Shown: positions 1 to 11,190, numbered from the stretch's first letter. The stretch is DNA of 64,000 nucleotides from Sternotherus odoratus (GCA_032164245.1 JAVMKO010000006.1:4913001-4977000); one strand, 5' to 3'. The notes: generated by a model from the sequence alone, not told the origin. Numbers and translations: made by a program.

Positions 1-404
1 AGCCTCTCTGCCCTTCTTCTCTCCCCTTGTCTGCCTATCACCCCCGGGCCACTTCCCCTGGCACCTTCTTTCCAACTGACAGGTCTCCAAAGTGGGCCCC
101 AGGGGAGCTCTTGCTCTTAGCAGATTCTCCAGAACCTCAGTCTGGGGCAGCAGGTTTGAAGCAAAGCCCGAGCATAGGTCTGACCTGCCCATCCTGCCCG
201 GCCTGGGAGACTTCCCCCGGCCCCTTTCCCCCAGCCTCAGTGCGCTGCGCCACCTGCGCTCTAGCCCGCTGCTCTTGGGCAGCGCTGCAGGGAGTGGCTG
301 GCTCCGGCGGGGTCTGAGCTCCTGCCGTTCCGAGCAGCTTGGTAAGGGGGTGATGTTGAGAGCGCCTGCCAGGCCACGTGTCTCGCTCCGGCAGGCCTGA
401 GTGG
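1..404. other. GC-rich unassigned sequence
   Basis: Moderately GC-rich, CpG-containing sequence. Two overlapping open frames (27-317 and 92-400) exist but neither shows a domain, a signal peptide or a splice context that I recognise. I could not match it to a repeat family. A first exon or CpG-rich flank of a gene lying to the left cannot be excluded, but nothing seen here supports one. Confidence 0.3.
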
Positions 405-831
405 CATGGTAAAGGGGGGACCAGGCCAGATCAGGCGGGAGCCAGGGCCTTGGATAAGAGAGTCCCGGGGGGAAAGGATGTGGATAGGGGTCGGGGCAGT
501 CAGGGGGCAGGGAGCAGGAGGTTTGGTTAGGGGATAGGGTCCGGGGGGCAGTTAGGATGGGAGCATCTCAGGAGGGGGCAGTCAGGGGACAAGGAGCAGG
601 GGGGCTTAGATGGGGGTGTGGTCTCCTGGGGTGGTTAGGGGCAGGAGGTCCAGGAGGAGGCGGTCAGGGGACAAGGAGCAGGGGAGGTTGGATGGGTTGA
701 GGATTCTGAGGGGGTTGAGAAGTGGGAGGGGATCGGACGAGAGCGGGCCAGGCTTCCCTACCCTACCCGGCCCTCCACACAATTCTGCAACCTCGACGTG
801 GCCCTCGGGCTAAAAGGTTTGCTCACCCCTG
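405..831 (+). mobile_element. hAT-type DNA transposon fragment, 3' end
   Basis: The stretch is G-rich with repeated GGGGCAGTCAGGGG and GACAAGGAGCAGGGG phrases at about 60-100 bp spacing. It closes with GGCCCTCGGGCTAAAAGGTT then TGCTCACCCCTG. The ending AAAGGTTTGCTCACCCCTG is the reverse complement of the CAGGGGTGGGCAAAC-like terminal repeat of non-autonomous hAT elements common in amniotes. No matching CAGGGGTGGGCAAAC start lies upstream, so this copy looks 5'-truncated and its left boundary is approximate. The 8 bases after the end (832-839) have no partner on the left, so no TSD can be shown. No transposase remains. Confidence 0.55.
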
Positions 832-1544
832 CACTAGAGGGAGAGAGGGGACACCCACATTTGCCATTCTCAGGACTGTATTTTTTCTGCTCCCGACCCC
901 CCTTCTTAGAATAGTCTCTGGATGTCACATTAATGAGGAAGTGCTCCCAGAATGGTTCCCTTTCTTTCATTTCTCTCTCTCTCCAGTCCCCCTTTGTCCC
1001 TCTCTCCCTCTCTTTTCCCAGTCACGGGGAACAAAGAAAAAGGTATGTACGCTTTGCTACTCGTGAACATATACATTATGCAGCAAACAGAGAATGATGT
1101 GACACACACCCCTGCAGCGCACAATCACAGAGTGACACAAGAGGGCTCATTGATTAGCAGCAGTCGTGCAAAGGCCTACGGCCTGATGAAAGTGCCACTG
1201 CACAGAGCAGCACGACAAGTATGTAAATCCAGCGGTGAGCAATTCAGGTTATTTTCTTTATTCATTTCGAGAGAAGCTACAGAGGTAACTAAGCTACAGG
1301 AGATAATCAGAGAGCCTCAGACAATGTGTCAGATGGGGCAATCGATGAACTTGGCGGGGGCAGGTTATTTCCCAGCTAGCTCAAGGTTTTGTTCCCAGAC
1401 AAAGGAATTTAAAATGTGTAAGTGGATGGTAGATTTCTGAACAGCTGCAGGCTCAGATGAGGCCATTAAACAGTTGGGAGGCAGGTGATCAGTAGGTGTA
1501 AGTGACAACACTTCACAGCACTGTGTGGGAGAAGGAAGAAACAG
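832..1544. other. Unassigned sequence, no recognised feature
   Basis: Mixed-composition DNA with a pyrimidine-rich run (about 955-1020). An open frame at 952-1440 has no recognisable domain and begins inside the CT-rich run. I see no repeat family, RNA gene or exon here. Confidence 0.4.
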
Positions 1545-2129
1545 TTACTCACCTTTCATAACAGTTGTTCTTCGAGATGTGTTGCTCATGTCCATTCCAA
1601 CAAGTGTGTGCGCACATATTCCTCCCTGTGTTTTTTCCTAAACCCCATGCCTCTAACAGGGAAAGAATGTTTCACTCCTTGGATGTGAGGAGAGCTTTAG
1701 CTTTTTATATACAACATACAAAAGCTTTTCGTAAATCTCCACAACTTTTTATTTCAGTAGCAGAGAGGATGAAGGGGTTGCCAATTTCTCAACGCCTCTC
1801 GGCGTGGATTACATCATGCATCAAACTTTGTTATAACCTCTCAAACATTACTCCTCCAGCATTAACAGCCCATTCGACCAGGGCTCAGGCCACATCCACA
1901 GCGTTCCTGGAGCACATTCCGATTGTCGACATCTGTAGAGCAGCGACATGGTCTTCGATTCACACCTTCTGTTCGCACTACGCCATCATGCAGCAGGCTA
2001 TGGAGGATGCTTCTGTGGGACAAGCAGTCCTTACAGCAGGAATCAGGGGCACTCCTAGTCCTCCTTCGAGATGACTGCTCGTAAGTCACTTGTTGGAATG
2101 CACATGAGCAATCACTCGAAGAAGAAATA
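1545..2129 (+). mobile_element. DIRS-type retrotransposon remnant with inverted terminal repeats
   Basis: The left end carries a block (about 1545-1602) reading GTTACTCACCTTTC, GTTGTTCTTCGAGATG and TGTTGCTCATGTCCATTCCA. The right end (about 2088-2127) carries the near-reverse complement TTGGAATGCACATGAGCAAT then CACTCGAAGAAGAA. Between them sits the C-terminal part of a tyrosine recombinase. Inverted terminal repeats plus a tyrosine recombinase define the DIRS order of retrotransposons. The gag-like and reverse transcriptase/RNase H portions are missing, so the unit is an internally deleted, non-autonomous copy. It abuts a second unit bounded by the same repeats (2130-2403). Confidence 0.7.
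1565..2074 (+). pseudogene. Tyrosine recombinase C-terminal fragment (DIRS)
   Basis: The open frame of 169 codons matches the catalytic C-terminal part of tyrosine recombinases. Its first 30 or so codons read through the inverted repeat and are not native. A segment around residues 40-65 resembles the region carrying the first catalytic Arg. Residues 102-106 read AHSTR, the conserved HxxR pair. The segment around 121-139 (DICRAATWSS then HTFCSHYA) contains the W/H position and ends with Tyr139, the expected nucleophile. In the family this enzyme integrates circular DNA without leaving target duplications. The N-terminal half is absent, so I call it a pseudogene even though the surviving frame has no stop codon. 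Confidence 0.7.
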
Positions 2130-2403
2130 GTTACTCACCTTTCGTAACAGTTGTTCTTCGAGATGTGTTGCTCATGTCCATTCCAAATCCCTCCCGCCTC
2201 CCCTCTGTCTGAGTACCGGCAAGAAGGAACTGAACAGGGGGTGGGTCGGCAGGGTCATATATACGTTGCTATAAGGGCGCCACTCTAGGGGTCTCCCCTG
2301 CCGACCCTACGGGTACCGCTAGGGAAAAAGCTTCCGGGACCGTGCATGCGCGGTGCGCACACACTTGTTGGAATGCACATGAGCAATCACTCGAAGAAGA
2401 ACC
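2130..2403. mobile_element. Second, non-coding DIRS-repeat unit
   Basis: It starts with the same terminal block as its neighbour (2131-2187, TTACTCACCTTTCGTAACAG then TTGTTCTTCGAGATGTGTTG) and ends at 2368-2401 with TTGTTGGAATGCACATGAGC and the CACTCGAAGAAGAA block. The interior of about 180 bp has no open frame. It contains a smaller inverted pair, GGGTCGGCAGGG near 2241 and CCTGCCGACCCTACGG near 2298. It is probably an internally deleted derivative or a rearranged inverted-repeat junction of the same DIRS family. Confidence 0.55.
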
Positions 2404-2782
2404 TGACTTCTGTGGAGCTGCGCCTGTGTAGGCCAGCTGAGGGTCTCGCTCACTAGTATGCATCTGACATCTCAGTGTGCTAGAAATTTCTAACTCACCG
2501 GACGGGAGCTCATGATCAAAAGGGCCCTGGGGTAAAAACATTTCCGTGATGCCCGTCATCCTGATGCACGGGATTGCAGCGCCACTCACGTTTGACTAGG
2601 TCAAAAAATGGTTAGACCATGGTCCAATTGGCCACCATCACCACCCACAACTCCAGATGCTTGGCTGAGACTTTTGGAACCCTCACAGGCTCAGAGGAGA
2701 GAGGACAGATTGTCTTACTTTTTGTTCATGATTTGCGCTCTCTTTGAAGGTGAAACACCCTAGAAGGCTTATGTGGCTCAGG

Positions 2783-3059
2783 TTTCAGAGGGGTAGCCAT
2801 GTTAGTCTGTATTCGCAAAAAGAACGAGGAGTCTTTGTGGCACCTTAGAGACTAACACATTTATTTGGGCTTAAGCTTTTGTGAGCTAAAACCCACTTCA
2901 GCAGGTGCAAAGAGTGGAACATACAGTAAGAAAAGATAGATAGATGAACATATATGTTCCACTCTATACATCTGATGAAGTGGGTTTTAACCCACGAAAG
3001 CTTAGGCCCAAATAAGTTGGTTAGTCTCTAAGGTGCCACAAGTACTCCTTGTTCTTTTT
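2783..3059. repeat. Penelope-like terminal repeats arranged as a fold-back
   Basis: The left arm (about 2783-2908) reads GGGGTAGCCATGTTAGTCTG, then AAAAAGAACGAGGAG, GTGGCACCTTAGAGACTAAC and AAACCCACTTCAGCAGGTGC. The right arm (about 2969-3059) is its inverse: ATCTGATGAAGTGGGTTTTA, CCCACGAAAGCTTA, GTTAGTCTCTAAGGTGCCAC and ACTCCTTGTTCTTT. A smaller inner pair, GTGGAACATA and TATGTTCC, continues the symmetry toward the centre. I recognise these motifs as the ends of a very common sauropsid repeat that I associate with Penelope-like elements, which often carry inverted terminal copies. No reverse transcriptase or GIY-YIG coding remains. Confidence 0.6.
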
Positions 3060-5109
3060 ATATGGCTCAATTCAACTTCATGGCCCAAATGAATGGCTGA
3101 GAAGATGGACAGAAATGGGATTTCTAGCAGCCAACTTGAGTAGACCAGCTCTCATTGTGCTGCAGAAAAGAAACCTAGAATATGTCTACACAGGAAATTG
3201 AAGTGTAATTGTAGCACAGGTAGGCATACCCACATTAAGACAGCATCTACACTGCAGGATTCTCTCTCCATTGCAGCTAAAAGAGGGAACAAGTAAAACA
3301 CCGCTTTGTGTAGGGATAGCTGAAACAATAGACACCACCAGCTAGAGAACCCCGGGATAGTTTCCAAAGAGCTTTTTGGGCAGAGTGCTGATTGAAAGAG
3401 GCTTGGAACTAGGAGACAGCTTCTTGGCTCATGTTTGATTTCTACCGTGTGGAGGAAGCCAGGACTTTGTACGTCCTTTGTAAGCAAACAATTGTATCCA
3501 AGAAATCTGACTCCATCACCAATTTCTCCCCCTAAACAACTCACCACCAGGAGCCTGAAAACTGGCTAGCAGCTTGAGCCCAAAAGGGAAAACAATATGC
3601 AGCCACCTGTGTATTTCTGTTCACCCCATAGCTTCTGGCTGCTATTTTCATGCACTGCTATTTTCATCAGTATTTTCATACTGATCTCTTGGGAAGATAT
3701 GGTCCTGCTTTTAAAAAGTGCCAGATTGTTTACAGTCGCTGCCAGCTTTAGTCTTTGGGATAACTAGCTGGAAAGAACTTGATTTACTGTTGCAATAAAC
3801 TGACAGACTGGACGTGTAAACTTGGCTCTTTCCAAACACTGTTAAGAGACTCGATGTTCACTTCACACGGAACATGGGAACACTTCAGCATCGCACAGGC
3901 GCTTTGTCGTGACCTGTCCTCTTTCAAGCCGTCCCATTGTTGGACACAGATCTTCTCCTCGGAGATGGCAAATCCAGCTCATTATAAATGGATCTGAACA
4001 AAACAAGCCTCGGTGTTGAAGTCAGAAGGGTCATGGTGTCGCTGCCTGCCATTCAGAGGGAAATTTGGCTCTCCCAGGAACCACTTCAAGGGGCTATACC
4101 AGAGCCTGCATGTAGCAATTTTAGATTAAACAGCTTAAATAGCTGCCCAAAGTCAGGTTGCCAGTGGACACTGCAGTAAACTGGCTCCCGCAGGACCAGT
4201 GCTGACTTTCCTAGGACGGTTTGGCAGGGGAGGGATTTAGAAGAGATTATCTTTAAATGATAGTAACCTACTTCCCCCCCCCCTTTCATATTGGTGGAGA
4301 GGAGTGGTGGGTGGCTTTTTGCTCCTGCTGAATGCAGAGCAATTGTGGTTAAAATTATTTGCACCTAACTAACTGTTATTTGCTACCACTCACTTTTAAT
4401 GAGGTCCTACTGAAAAGCAAATCGCGGGATATTCCTTTACCGGCAGCAGGCATTTGGAGGAAATGGCTGCCTCCCAACAAAATAGCAGAATAATGACAGA
4501 AAAACACCCCGTTCTAAATACAATGAAGCACAAGAAGATAAAGTCAAGATTAAGCTTGCTCTCCTGCTAGGGGTACTGGGTTCATTGAAATGATGTATTG
4601 CGGTTCCCATTCTAGCCACAAGCTCCTGCCGAAGCTATAATGGGCCCCATACAAATCTTTAGCGCAGTTTCCTAGCAGGACAGCTATAATAACTGGGCTT
4701 TTAGACATACGAGACGAATGAACTGGAGTGCGCAAAGCTCTGCTGAGAACAAAGGCCTCTATTAGTCAGGAAAGATCTTCAGAAAGAGGAGACTTGGCCA
4801 GGTTGTTTATCCCAAAACGTGGAGGTCAAATAAGCACTTCTAAAGATTTCCATAGGCGCTTCCTGCAGGGAAAATCACAGGAAAGGAAGCAAAGAGCTCC
4901 TGCTGAGCCACCGATGCCCCAAATTATAGACACCTAAAGGCAGGCGCGTCACTGTGACAAGAGACTGAGAAGGAAGCTGTTTTCACATGTCCACACTCCA
5001 ACCACAACCAAGTTGGTGACGGTGCTCGGCTGGCCAAATAAAGAAACTTGTGCTTCTGCCGGAATACAGGGCTTTGCGGCAACACAGCTGCGTTAAGGGG
5101 ACGGTCCAC
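3060..5109. other. Unassigned, largely single-copy-looking DNA
   Basis: About 2 kb without an identifiable repeat family, RNA gene or convincing exon. Short open frames (for example 3152-3547 on the minus strand and 4728-4937 on the plus) lack domains. A short poly-C run lies at about 4272-4285. Composition is typical of amniote intergenic or intronic DNA. Confidence 0.4.
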
Positions 5110-5575
5110 ATTTCAAAACGGATATTGAAAAATCCAAAGAAGAGTCACAAGGATTATTTGAGGACTGGAAAATCCACTTTACAGTGACAGATCTAAAGAG
5201 CTCGATCTATTTAGACTGCCCAAAGGAAGAAGGATAATAGATCACTTGATTGCAACTATAAGTATCTACATGGGGAGAAAACTATAGCTAGGAGAGGGCT
5301 CTTAATCCAGCAAAAACAGCAAGAGATACAGTGGCTGGAAGTTGGCAAATTCAACTTGGGAAAAGAGGTGCACATTTTTAAGCAAGAGGGTAATTAACCA
5401 GTGGAATCATTTCCCAAGCGATGTGGTGGATTCTCTGTCCCTTGGGGCCTTTAATTCGGGACTGGAGGTCTTCTAAAGAGGTCTGCCCTAGTGCAGAAAA
5501 CACTGAGAGACAGTCAGTGGCCTGTTCTACAGCAGGTCAGACTAGAAGATGGTCACAACGGTCTCTTCTGGCCTA
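5110..5575 (+). mobile_element. CR1 LINE 3' fragment
   Basis: The sequence follows the CR1 reverse transcriptase C-terminus and 3' UTR in the plus sense. About 5130-5260 encodes a decayed version of the YEERL...LFSLEKRRLRGDLI block, including ATAGATCACTTGATTGCAAC. Next come the ACCAGTGGAATCATTTCCCA and TGGTGGATTCTCTGTCCCTT phrases. The 3' end reads AGACTAGAAGATGGTCACAA then TTCTGGCCTAAAA. An A-rich tail (5575-5612) follows. The element is 5'-truncated, as most CR1 copies are, and non-functional. Confidence 0.85.
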
Positions 5576-6865
5576 AAAAATAATTTAAAAAAAAATCTAC
5601 AAAAAAAATTAGCCCCTCAACCTAGAAAAAGATGGGGCCACCCATTGTCTTTGCCACCCAGGCAGAGGATGGAAGATTTTCAGAGTGAGAGGAACCAGCT
5701 CTTCATTGCTCCAGCCTTTAAAGAGGACAGGTCAGGGAACTCATCCCCCAGGACCTTTCTGGGGTAAGATATGGAAGTACATTCATGACAGGCCCTCAAA
5801 GACGTTCTTGGGGTACCAAGCCTTTACTAAGCCAGGAATCAGGGTATTACTCGTGGAATTCTGTGGAGGCCAATGTAAGTAGTAGAAAGTGGTGTATTTT
5901 AGAATCAACTTCTTTGCAGCTGGAAATAGAAGGAAGCACATGCTCAAGAGGTATTTATCTCCTGTAGATAGGTGGTGCTGGATATAATGTTTGTATGGAC
6001 AATTCAGCGTGCAAGGAGACTTTGCAAGGCCCAATTCTGCAATGTTCACGCATAGGTGAGATGAGCCATTGACTTTAATGAGAAGGTTATTTGGTTTGGA
6101 TTATAGGAGCATGCTCCAGTCAGGGACCGTTATATGCCAGGCATTGGGCCACTGTCTTTTTACTTAAAGAACTTAAGTCAAAATGCAAATGGAAGGGCAG
6201 AGAGGGCCGAAGGGTAGCCCAATCCGGCCCTATGGGAGGAACAAGCTTCCTGTCATGGGCAGGGCCATCGAGAGATATTTGTGGTCCCAGGACATCATGT
6301 TTGCTGGGGCCCCACCTCCTCCCATTTCACTCCACTTACAGATGTTTTGGGGGGTGCCCCTGAGCTTGGTATCCCAGCCCCCAATCAGTACAGAAGAAAA
6401 GAGGAGAGGGGCCTCTGTGAGCTGAAATGCAGCAATCCGGAGCAGCAGGCCATCAATTATTGAACCTCGTTATATAAAATAGTTTAAGCAAGGTCACTAT
6501 TATTAACATTAACATTCATTAACTAGACTCCACAACTGCCAGAAGGAGGAGAAAGAAGAGACCTGCCATTTGCCATCTGGGTTCCAGCTGGCTGACTTTC
6601 CTGGGGAGGGCAGGGCAGGTTGCCTCTGACCAGGCTGATGCCAGCCAGCTGGGACGGACTGTCCTCATTTCTATTTCCACCACTTGTTCTGCTCACAATA
6701 TTCAAGTGAGTGGGTTTCCAAGCCTCCCACTCTACCCCAGCTCAAAACACCCTGGTGCTGTGGAATGTCGTCTTGAACACTCATGTTCCGACGCTAACGA
6801 GTAATAAGTCTTCAATCCCCATGGCTTGCCCCTCCACATATGGAGCTACCGTACGCCGGTCAGGA
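5576..6865. other. A-rich tail followed by unassigned DNA
   Basis: The A-rich stretch at 5575-5612 is probably the CR1 tail. Beyond it I see no repeat family except a weak match at about 6025-6090 (CCCAATTCTGCAATG ... CATTGACTTTAATGAG) to the ancient dispersed motif treated in the findings. Open frames here are short and featureless. Confidence 0.35.
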
Positions 6866-6879
6866 AATCATCATGATTT

Positions 6880-7085
6880 GCAGGACGGTGGTGAGATCAG
6901 GCCCCCTTGTGGCAGGTGCTGCACAGACACATGATAAGGGGCAGCTCCCGCCCCGAAGAGCTTCCATTCTAAACAGATAGGTTGGGAGGGTAAACCGAGG
7001 CACAGAGAGCAAAATGACTTTCCTGTGGTCACACAGTAAATCAGTAGCAGAGTCAGTAAAGGAATCCAGCTCTGCTTGTCCTAAC
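6880..7085 (-). repeat. MIR-like / ancient amniote SINE fragment
   Basis: The block at about 6990-7075 (ACCGAGGCACAGAGAG, TGACTTTCCTGTGGTCACAC, AGTAAATCAGTAGCAGAGTC) is the reverse complement of the conserved MIR core phrase around TGTGACCTTGGGCAAG. The upstream part (CCTTGTGGCAGGTGCTGCAC through GCCCCGAAGAGCTTCCATTC) matches a sequence that often accompanies it in sauropsid DNA. It is old and diverged, and boundaries are approximate. Confidence 0.55.
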
Positions 7086-7314
7086 CATCCAAGGGACCAT
7101 ACCACCTCTCTGAACCGCAAATATAATACCTCTCTGAATAGCAAATGCAACAAAATTTCAGAACATGCATGAACAATATGCAGTTCAATAGCATAGAGGC
7201 GGTATTTGTCTTTTCTTGATTTCTTCTTACTCTATGAAATCCAGAGGTTGGTGTAAGCCAATCTTCCAGACCAGATTACCCTCAAACTGGGAAATTCAAA
7301 TCAAATCCAGTCAC

Positions 7315-7432
7315 TTATTTCTTCCCTTCCAGCTCTTCCTTTCATTCTTTTCATCTAGCTCTTTTTTCTTTCCATCTAGTTTCATCTCCATTCCTTCCAC
7401 CCTCCATTCCCCTCATTGTCTCTTGTTATTAT
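7315..7432. repeat. Pyrimidine-rich low-complexity tract
   Basis: Almost uninterrupted C/T on the plus strand with repeated CTTTCC, TTCATCT and CCATTCC words. It is a simple polypyrimidine tract, not a coding region. The 106-codon frame running through it is rich in Ser, Phe and Leu for that reason. Confidence 0.7.
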
Positions 7433-7619
7433 CTCTGTCTAGGGGCAGGTTTTTATGTGCATCCGTGTGGCAGTGGAAAATATATTTTTATTCACTGCCT
7501 GCTGCTTTTGAATTCAATAACTGGATGAATTGTTAATGTTCCCTAAAATTAGAAGTACAGTAATTGTAAGGGTTTTTACTGGGCAGCCAATTTCCCTGTG
7601 CACCAGAGGGTAGATTCCA

Positions 7620-8095
7620 CTCCGAGAACTGCTACACAGCTCACAGTGAAATTAACAGATGATGATAAACTAGGAGGAACTGCAGACACTAAGGACAGAA
7701 AAATAATACAAAAGGGAGAGATGGATGGAGACCAACCCAAAAAGATTATGTTTAGAAGAGTGCAGGCCAAGAGATCTGGTGATAAATCATCTGGCCTGCA
7801 TAGGATCACGAGGAAGAAGCAACCTGAAAAGCCAGAATGCTGAGAAAGTCCAAAGGATGATATTGGGTAGCTAGACAGACATGAGTTTCTGGTGAGATAC
7901 AATGGTATAAAAGGCCAGTGTCATTTTGTATTGTACAGACTGGGCCATCCTAACACCTAATGGGAGTGGGGAGCAATAATCCCCTTCTAAACAGGGGGAG
8001 GGGGACACACCTGTTCAGTTCTGGATTCCTCACTGCCAGGAAGATACAGACTGGAGAGAAACCAAAGTCATTAGGAGGCTAGAGAGAGACTTCTG
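7620..8095 (+). mobile_element. Decayed CR1 LINE fragment
   Basis: The segment at about 7645-7690 (ACAGATGATGATAAACTAGG then AGGAACTGCAGACACT) resembles the CR1 reverse transcriptase stretch that includes the FADDTKLGG motif. At about 8015-8075 the phrase GTTCAGTTCTGGATTCCTCA matches the CR1 region encoding the HCVQFWAP block. The copy is heavily diverged with internal gaps, so strand and limits are provisional. It is followed directly by an opposite-strand CR1 end. Confidence 0.45.
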
Positions 8096-8690
8096 AAGAA
8101 CATAGGAATGGCCAGACTAGATCACACCCAGTCCACTTGGCCCGGATACTGTTTCCAACAGCTGCTGGTACCAGCTCCTTCAGAGGAAGAAACCCTGCAG
8201 TGGGTAGTTATGAGATAACCTGCCCCTTGGGAAAGTTTCCTGCACCAACTTTCCTGCTCAAGTTGGCTTGTTCTGTGAAGCTCAGGGGTTTAGACTCCCT
8301 ACAAAGCCTTCTGTATTGTTAGTATTAAAACTAACTCTCTTCTCATTTTCCATGTGAATGTCCCGTCCTTCCTAACGTCCTACTAGCCTTTTGGCCTCAC
8401 TGATCCTTCCATTCCAAGGCCAGAAGGGACCACTGTTACCCCGAGTCTGACCTCTTGTATTACACAGAAGGATTCCTTGAGGCGATGAGTTCCACAGCTA
8501 CTCGTGCATTACAAAGGAATTCCTTTGATCGGTTCTGAACTCTCCCCACTGAACATCCCCTGGTTCCTGTGACGTGACCAGTGGGAACAGAGGTCTTCCT
8601 TCTCTAGGCCATTCACTGTCGGGGATACTTGTATCAGGTCCCCTTTAGGAAACATTAAACGAGCCGAACGTATACAGCCTGAGAAAGCAA
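8096..8690 (-). mobile_element. CR1 LINE fragments, minus strand
   Basis: AGAACATAGGAATGGCCAGA then CTAGATCACACCCAGTCCAC is the reversed 3' end of the CR1 subfamily with the usual ACATAAGAACGGCCATACTG sequence. A second block at 8410-8690 (CCAGAAGGGACCACTGTTAC, AGTTCCACAGCTACTCGTGC, CAGGTCCCCTTTAGGA) matches the 3' UTR of another CR1 type in the same orientation. Two overlapping truncated copies seem likely. Confidence 0.55.
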
Positions 8691-9393
8691 TGATTCAGGG
8701 AGGAACCAGTCTAGAGCACCCACCTTTCCCGTGGGAGCCCCCATACACACAGTGGATTGGTCCTGCCCCTGTGCACCATTTACCTAGGCCCAGTGGCTGC
8801 CTTCTCTCTTTTCTTGTCTTCATTTGACTCCCCTGTACTCAGTTACATGGTCATTTTTTCACGCCTTTTCTTAGCTCCCCTACTCCCTGGCAGCCTCCGC
8901 CAATGCCAGTTTTCTCATTGAGCCCAGAGGCCCCCCCACTAGGTCCATATGTTTCTCTTTGCCTCCTCCAGCTGCTAGCACGACTCCGGCTGGGCCAGAG
9001 GAGTCACACAACCTCTCGTAAATTCAGCAGCAAAGCCCCTCTGGGGCTTCAGGTTTATTTATAGGTGATTTTCCTAATAGAACCAAAACCAACATCCCAG
9101 CTGCATCCCAGGGCCCATTCCCCTCAGGCAACGTCGCGGCTTGGAAATGCCAAAAGCAGCAGCATAAATATAAATATTAGATGCATAAGGCAGCTTCAGA
9201 GCTCATCGCCCTGGCTACTGCAGTCAGCAAATCCCTGGCTGCTTTCCCGCCCCCTGAACCCAGCTCAGCTGCGTTTGAAGGCTCAGCTACCCTGATTCCC
9301 GCCAGTACAGTCAGGAAGCCTAGGGCTTCCCCACCGAATTGAAGGCGTGTTCCAGAAGGGAGCCCAGCCACCACCTCCAGAACTAAGGGCAGG
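8691..9393. other. Unassigned sequence
   Basis: No repeat family or gene recognised. A frame at 9065-9295 and its opposite-strand partner at 9177-9422 are short and carry no domain. The region ends at the first SINE. Confidence 0.35.
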
Positions 9394-9565
9394 GGGGAGG
9401 GATAGCTCAGTGGTTTGAGCATTAGCCTGCTAAACCCAGGGTTGTAAATTCAATCCTTGAGGGGGCCATTTAGGGATCTGGGGTGCAAAAAAAAAAAATC
9501 TGTCAGGACAGTAGTTGGTCCTGCTAGTGAAGGGGGGGGACTGGACTCTATGGTATATCTCCCTA
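9394..9565 (+). mobile_element. tRNA-derived SINE (turtle Cry type)
   Basis: This is a 5' tRNA-like head with the RNA polymerase III A box TAGCTCAGTGG (9403-9413) and B box AAATTCAATCC (9446-9456). It is followed by GGGGGCCATTTAGGGATCTG, an A-run, and the tRNA-unrelated body GTTGGTCCTGCTAGTGAAGG. The tail ends in GACTCTATGGTATATCTCC. Transcription in the family is by Pol III from the internal promoter, with mobilisation by a LINE. The shared CR1-like tail words (CTGGACTC, GGTCCTGCT) suggest a CR1 partner. No open frame is expected. Confidence 0.85.
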
Positions 9566-11190
9566 TATTAACCCTGAAGCTCCACCCCACTGTCTGGCTC
9601 AATAGATCCCCCTTTGATTGGACCCTGTGCATTGTGGGTGGGACACCTCCATAGGAACACCACCAAAGATTGATGACACCCATGCCAAGGCTGCACAGTG
9701 CTGCTAGATGAAGGTGCTGGGCTGTGCCATGTGGAGGTGAAAGGCAGAGCTGGCAGTAGGGGATCTCACTGGCAGTTCAGAGACACCAGCCCTCTCCTTG
9801 CCTGGAGGAATCCAGTGCCCACCCTTTCTCAGGCTGTAAATCCTCACTAAAGTCTATTGATATCTGAAGGATGCAAGCAGAGGAGACTAGAGAACTTATT
9901 TAGCATGGTACGAGGAGACATAATGAGAGACTATCAAAGCAAGAGAATTCAGGATAACTATGGTGAAACCACCCTGATGGTGGAACACAGGCTGCAGGCC
10001 AGTCTTTAAGGGGAACAGCAAAAGCCCTGTCAAGCAGGACAAGGAGTCAGACCTGTGTCAGCAGAGAGCTGGGCAGGCTACCCATCTTTTCCATCTCTAA
10101 CACCTGCAGTTCTCGAAGTCTAGTAACGCATCACCACCGGAGCAGGTGACCTCTGCAGTTGACCAAACATTTTTCCATCCAGAAAAGTTTTTGGACAGAG
10201 CAGTTTTTCCAGCTACACAAAAGTTGCCACTTTCATCAACATTTTGGGGGGTTTCATGGAAATCCCAAACTAAACATTTTCCAAGAACTAAAATAAAACA
10301 TTTCAATTTCTGATTTTGCTTCCCCTCCCCCCTTCCCATCTTTCTTTTCTGCATACTTGCCACTTTCCAACCAGCTAGTGCTTGTTCACCTCCCACGGGC
10401 TTCCCTACACCTCCAGTCACACAAACCCGGGGCCAAATGCTGAACACTGAATGAGCAACTACCACTGACATCAACAGAAGTTTATGCACATCTATCTGAG
10501 AACAGAACTAGGCCCTTGGTGGTTTATTCTTATTGGGCTAATTACAACAGGAACTACATGCAGAATATGCATGACCCCCTTGAGAAAGGGGATTTCAGTG
10601 GGCTCGAATAAAACCCCAATGTAAAGCATTGGGGCCTACTTAATACCTCCTTCCAGCTGGACTCAGGCTTGCAGATGCAAATCCAGCTCCCTCCATGGGA
10701 AAACCCTGACCCCTCTTGCTGAATCCAGGGGTGATAGTGACCAGATTCGATGCCCTGGGTTTTATTTCAAGCCTTCTTAACAACAACAACAAAGAAAGAA
10801 CAGGCTCAATGATTCACAGCCTCTCCCCACAAAGTCTGTATCAGGTAAGTCCCTGTCCCCCCCAAGTCTGTCCCATGAGGTCATCAACTCAAAAGCTCCT
10901 GGCTTTCCTCTGAGTCTTTTTTTGTGACCACAGGGTTTTCCTCAGTTTCCCTTCAGTTGATTACATTGCTGGGGTTTTTCCCCAGGTGCTGCAGACCTCT
11001 GCCCCCAGAGGAATACTATCCCTTATACCTTCACACCCATACAGAAAACCACATTCAAACAACACTGTTCGCCAAGGAAGCATCCAAGGTGTCACATGTT
11101 CCACACATGCCTACACCTTAAAAACCAGTTTCCACCCTGCTTCCTTAGGCGCCCACACATAGAGCTAAGAGGGAGATTGTTTACTGAAGG
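9566..11190. other. Unassigned DNA
   Basis: About 1.6 kb with no family I can name. A minus-strand frame at 10097-10489 has no recognised domain. A short AACAACAACAACAAAG simple run lies near 10780. Confidence 0.35.

Noticed and set aside
7216..7536. 106-codon frame rich in Ser and Phe considered as a membrane protein
   Set aside because: It reads through a polypyrimidine tract; hydrophobicity is a composition effect.
9394..9470. tRNA gene considered because of A and B boxes
   Set aside because: The head continues into a SINE body shared with two other copies, so it is a tRNA-derived SINE and not a tRNA gene.
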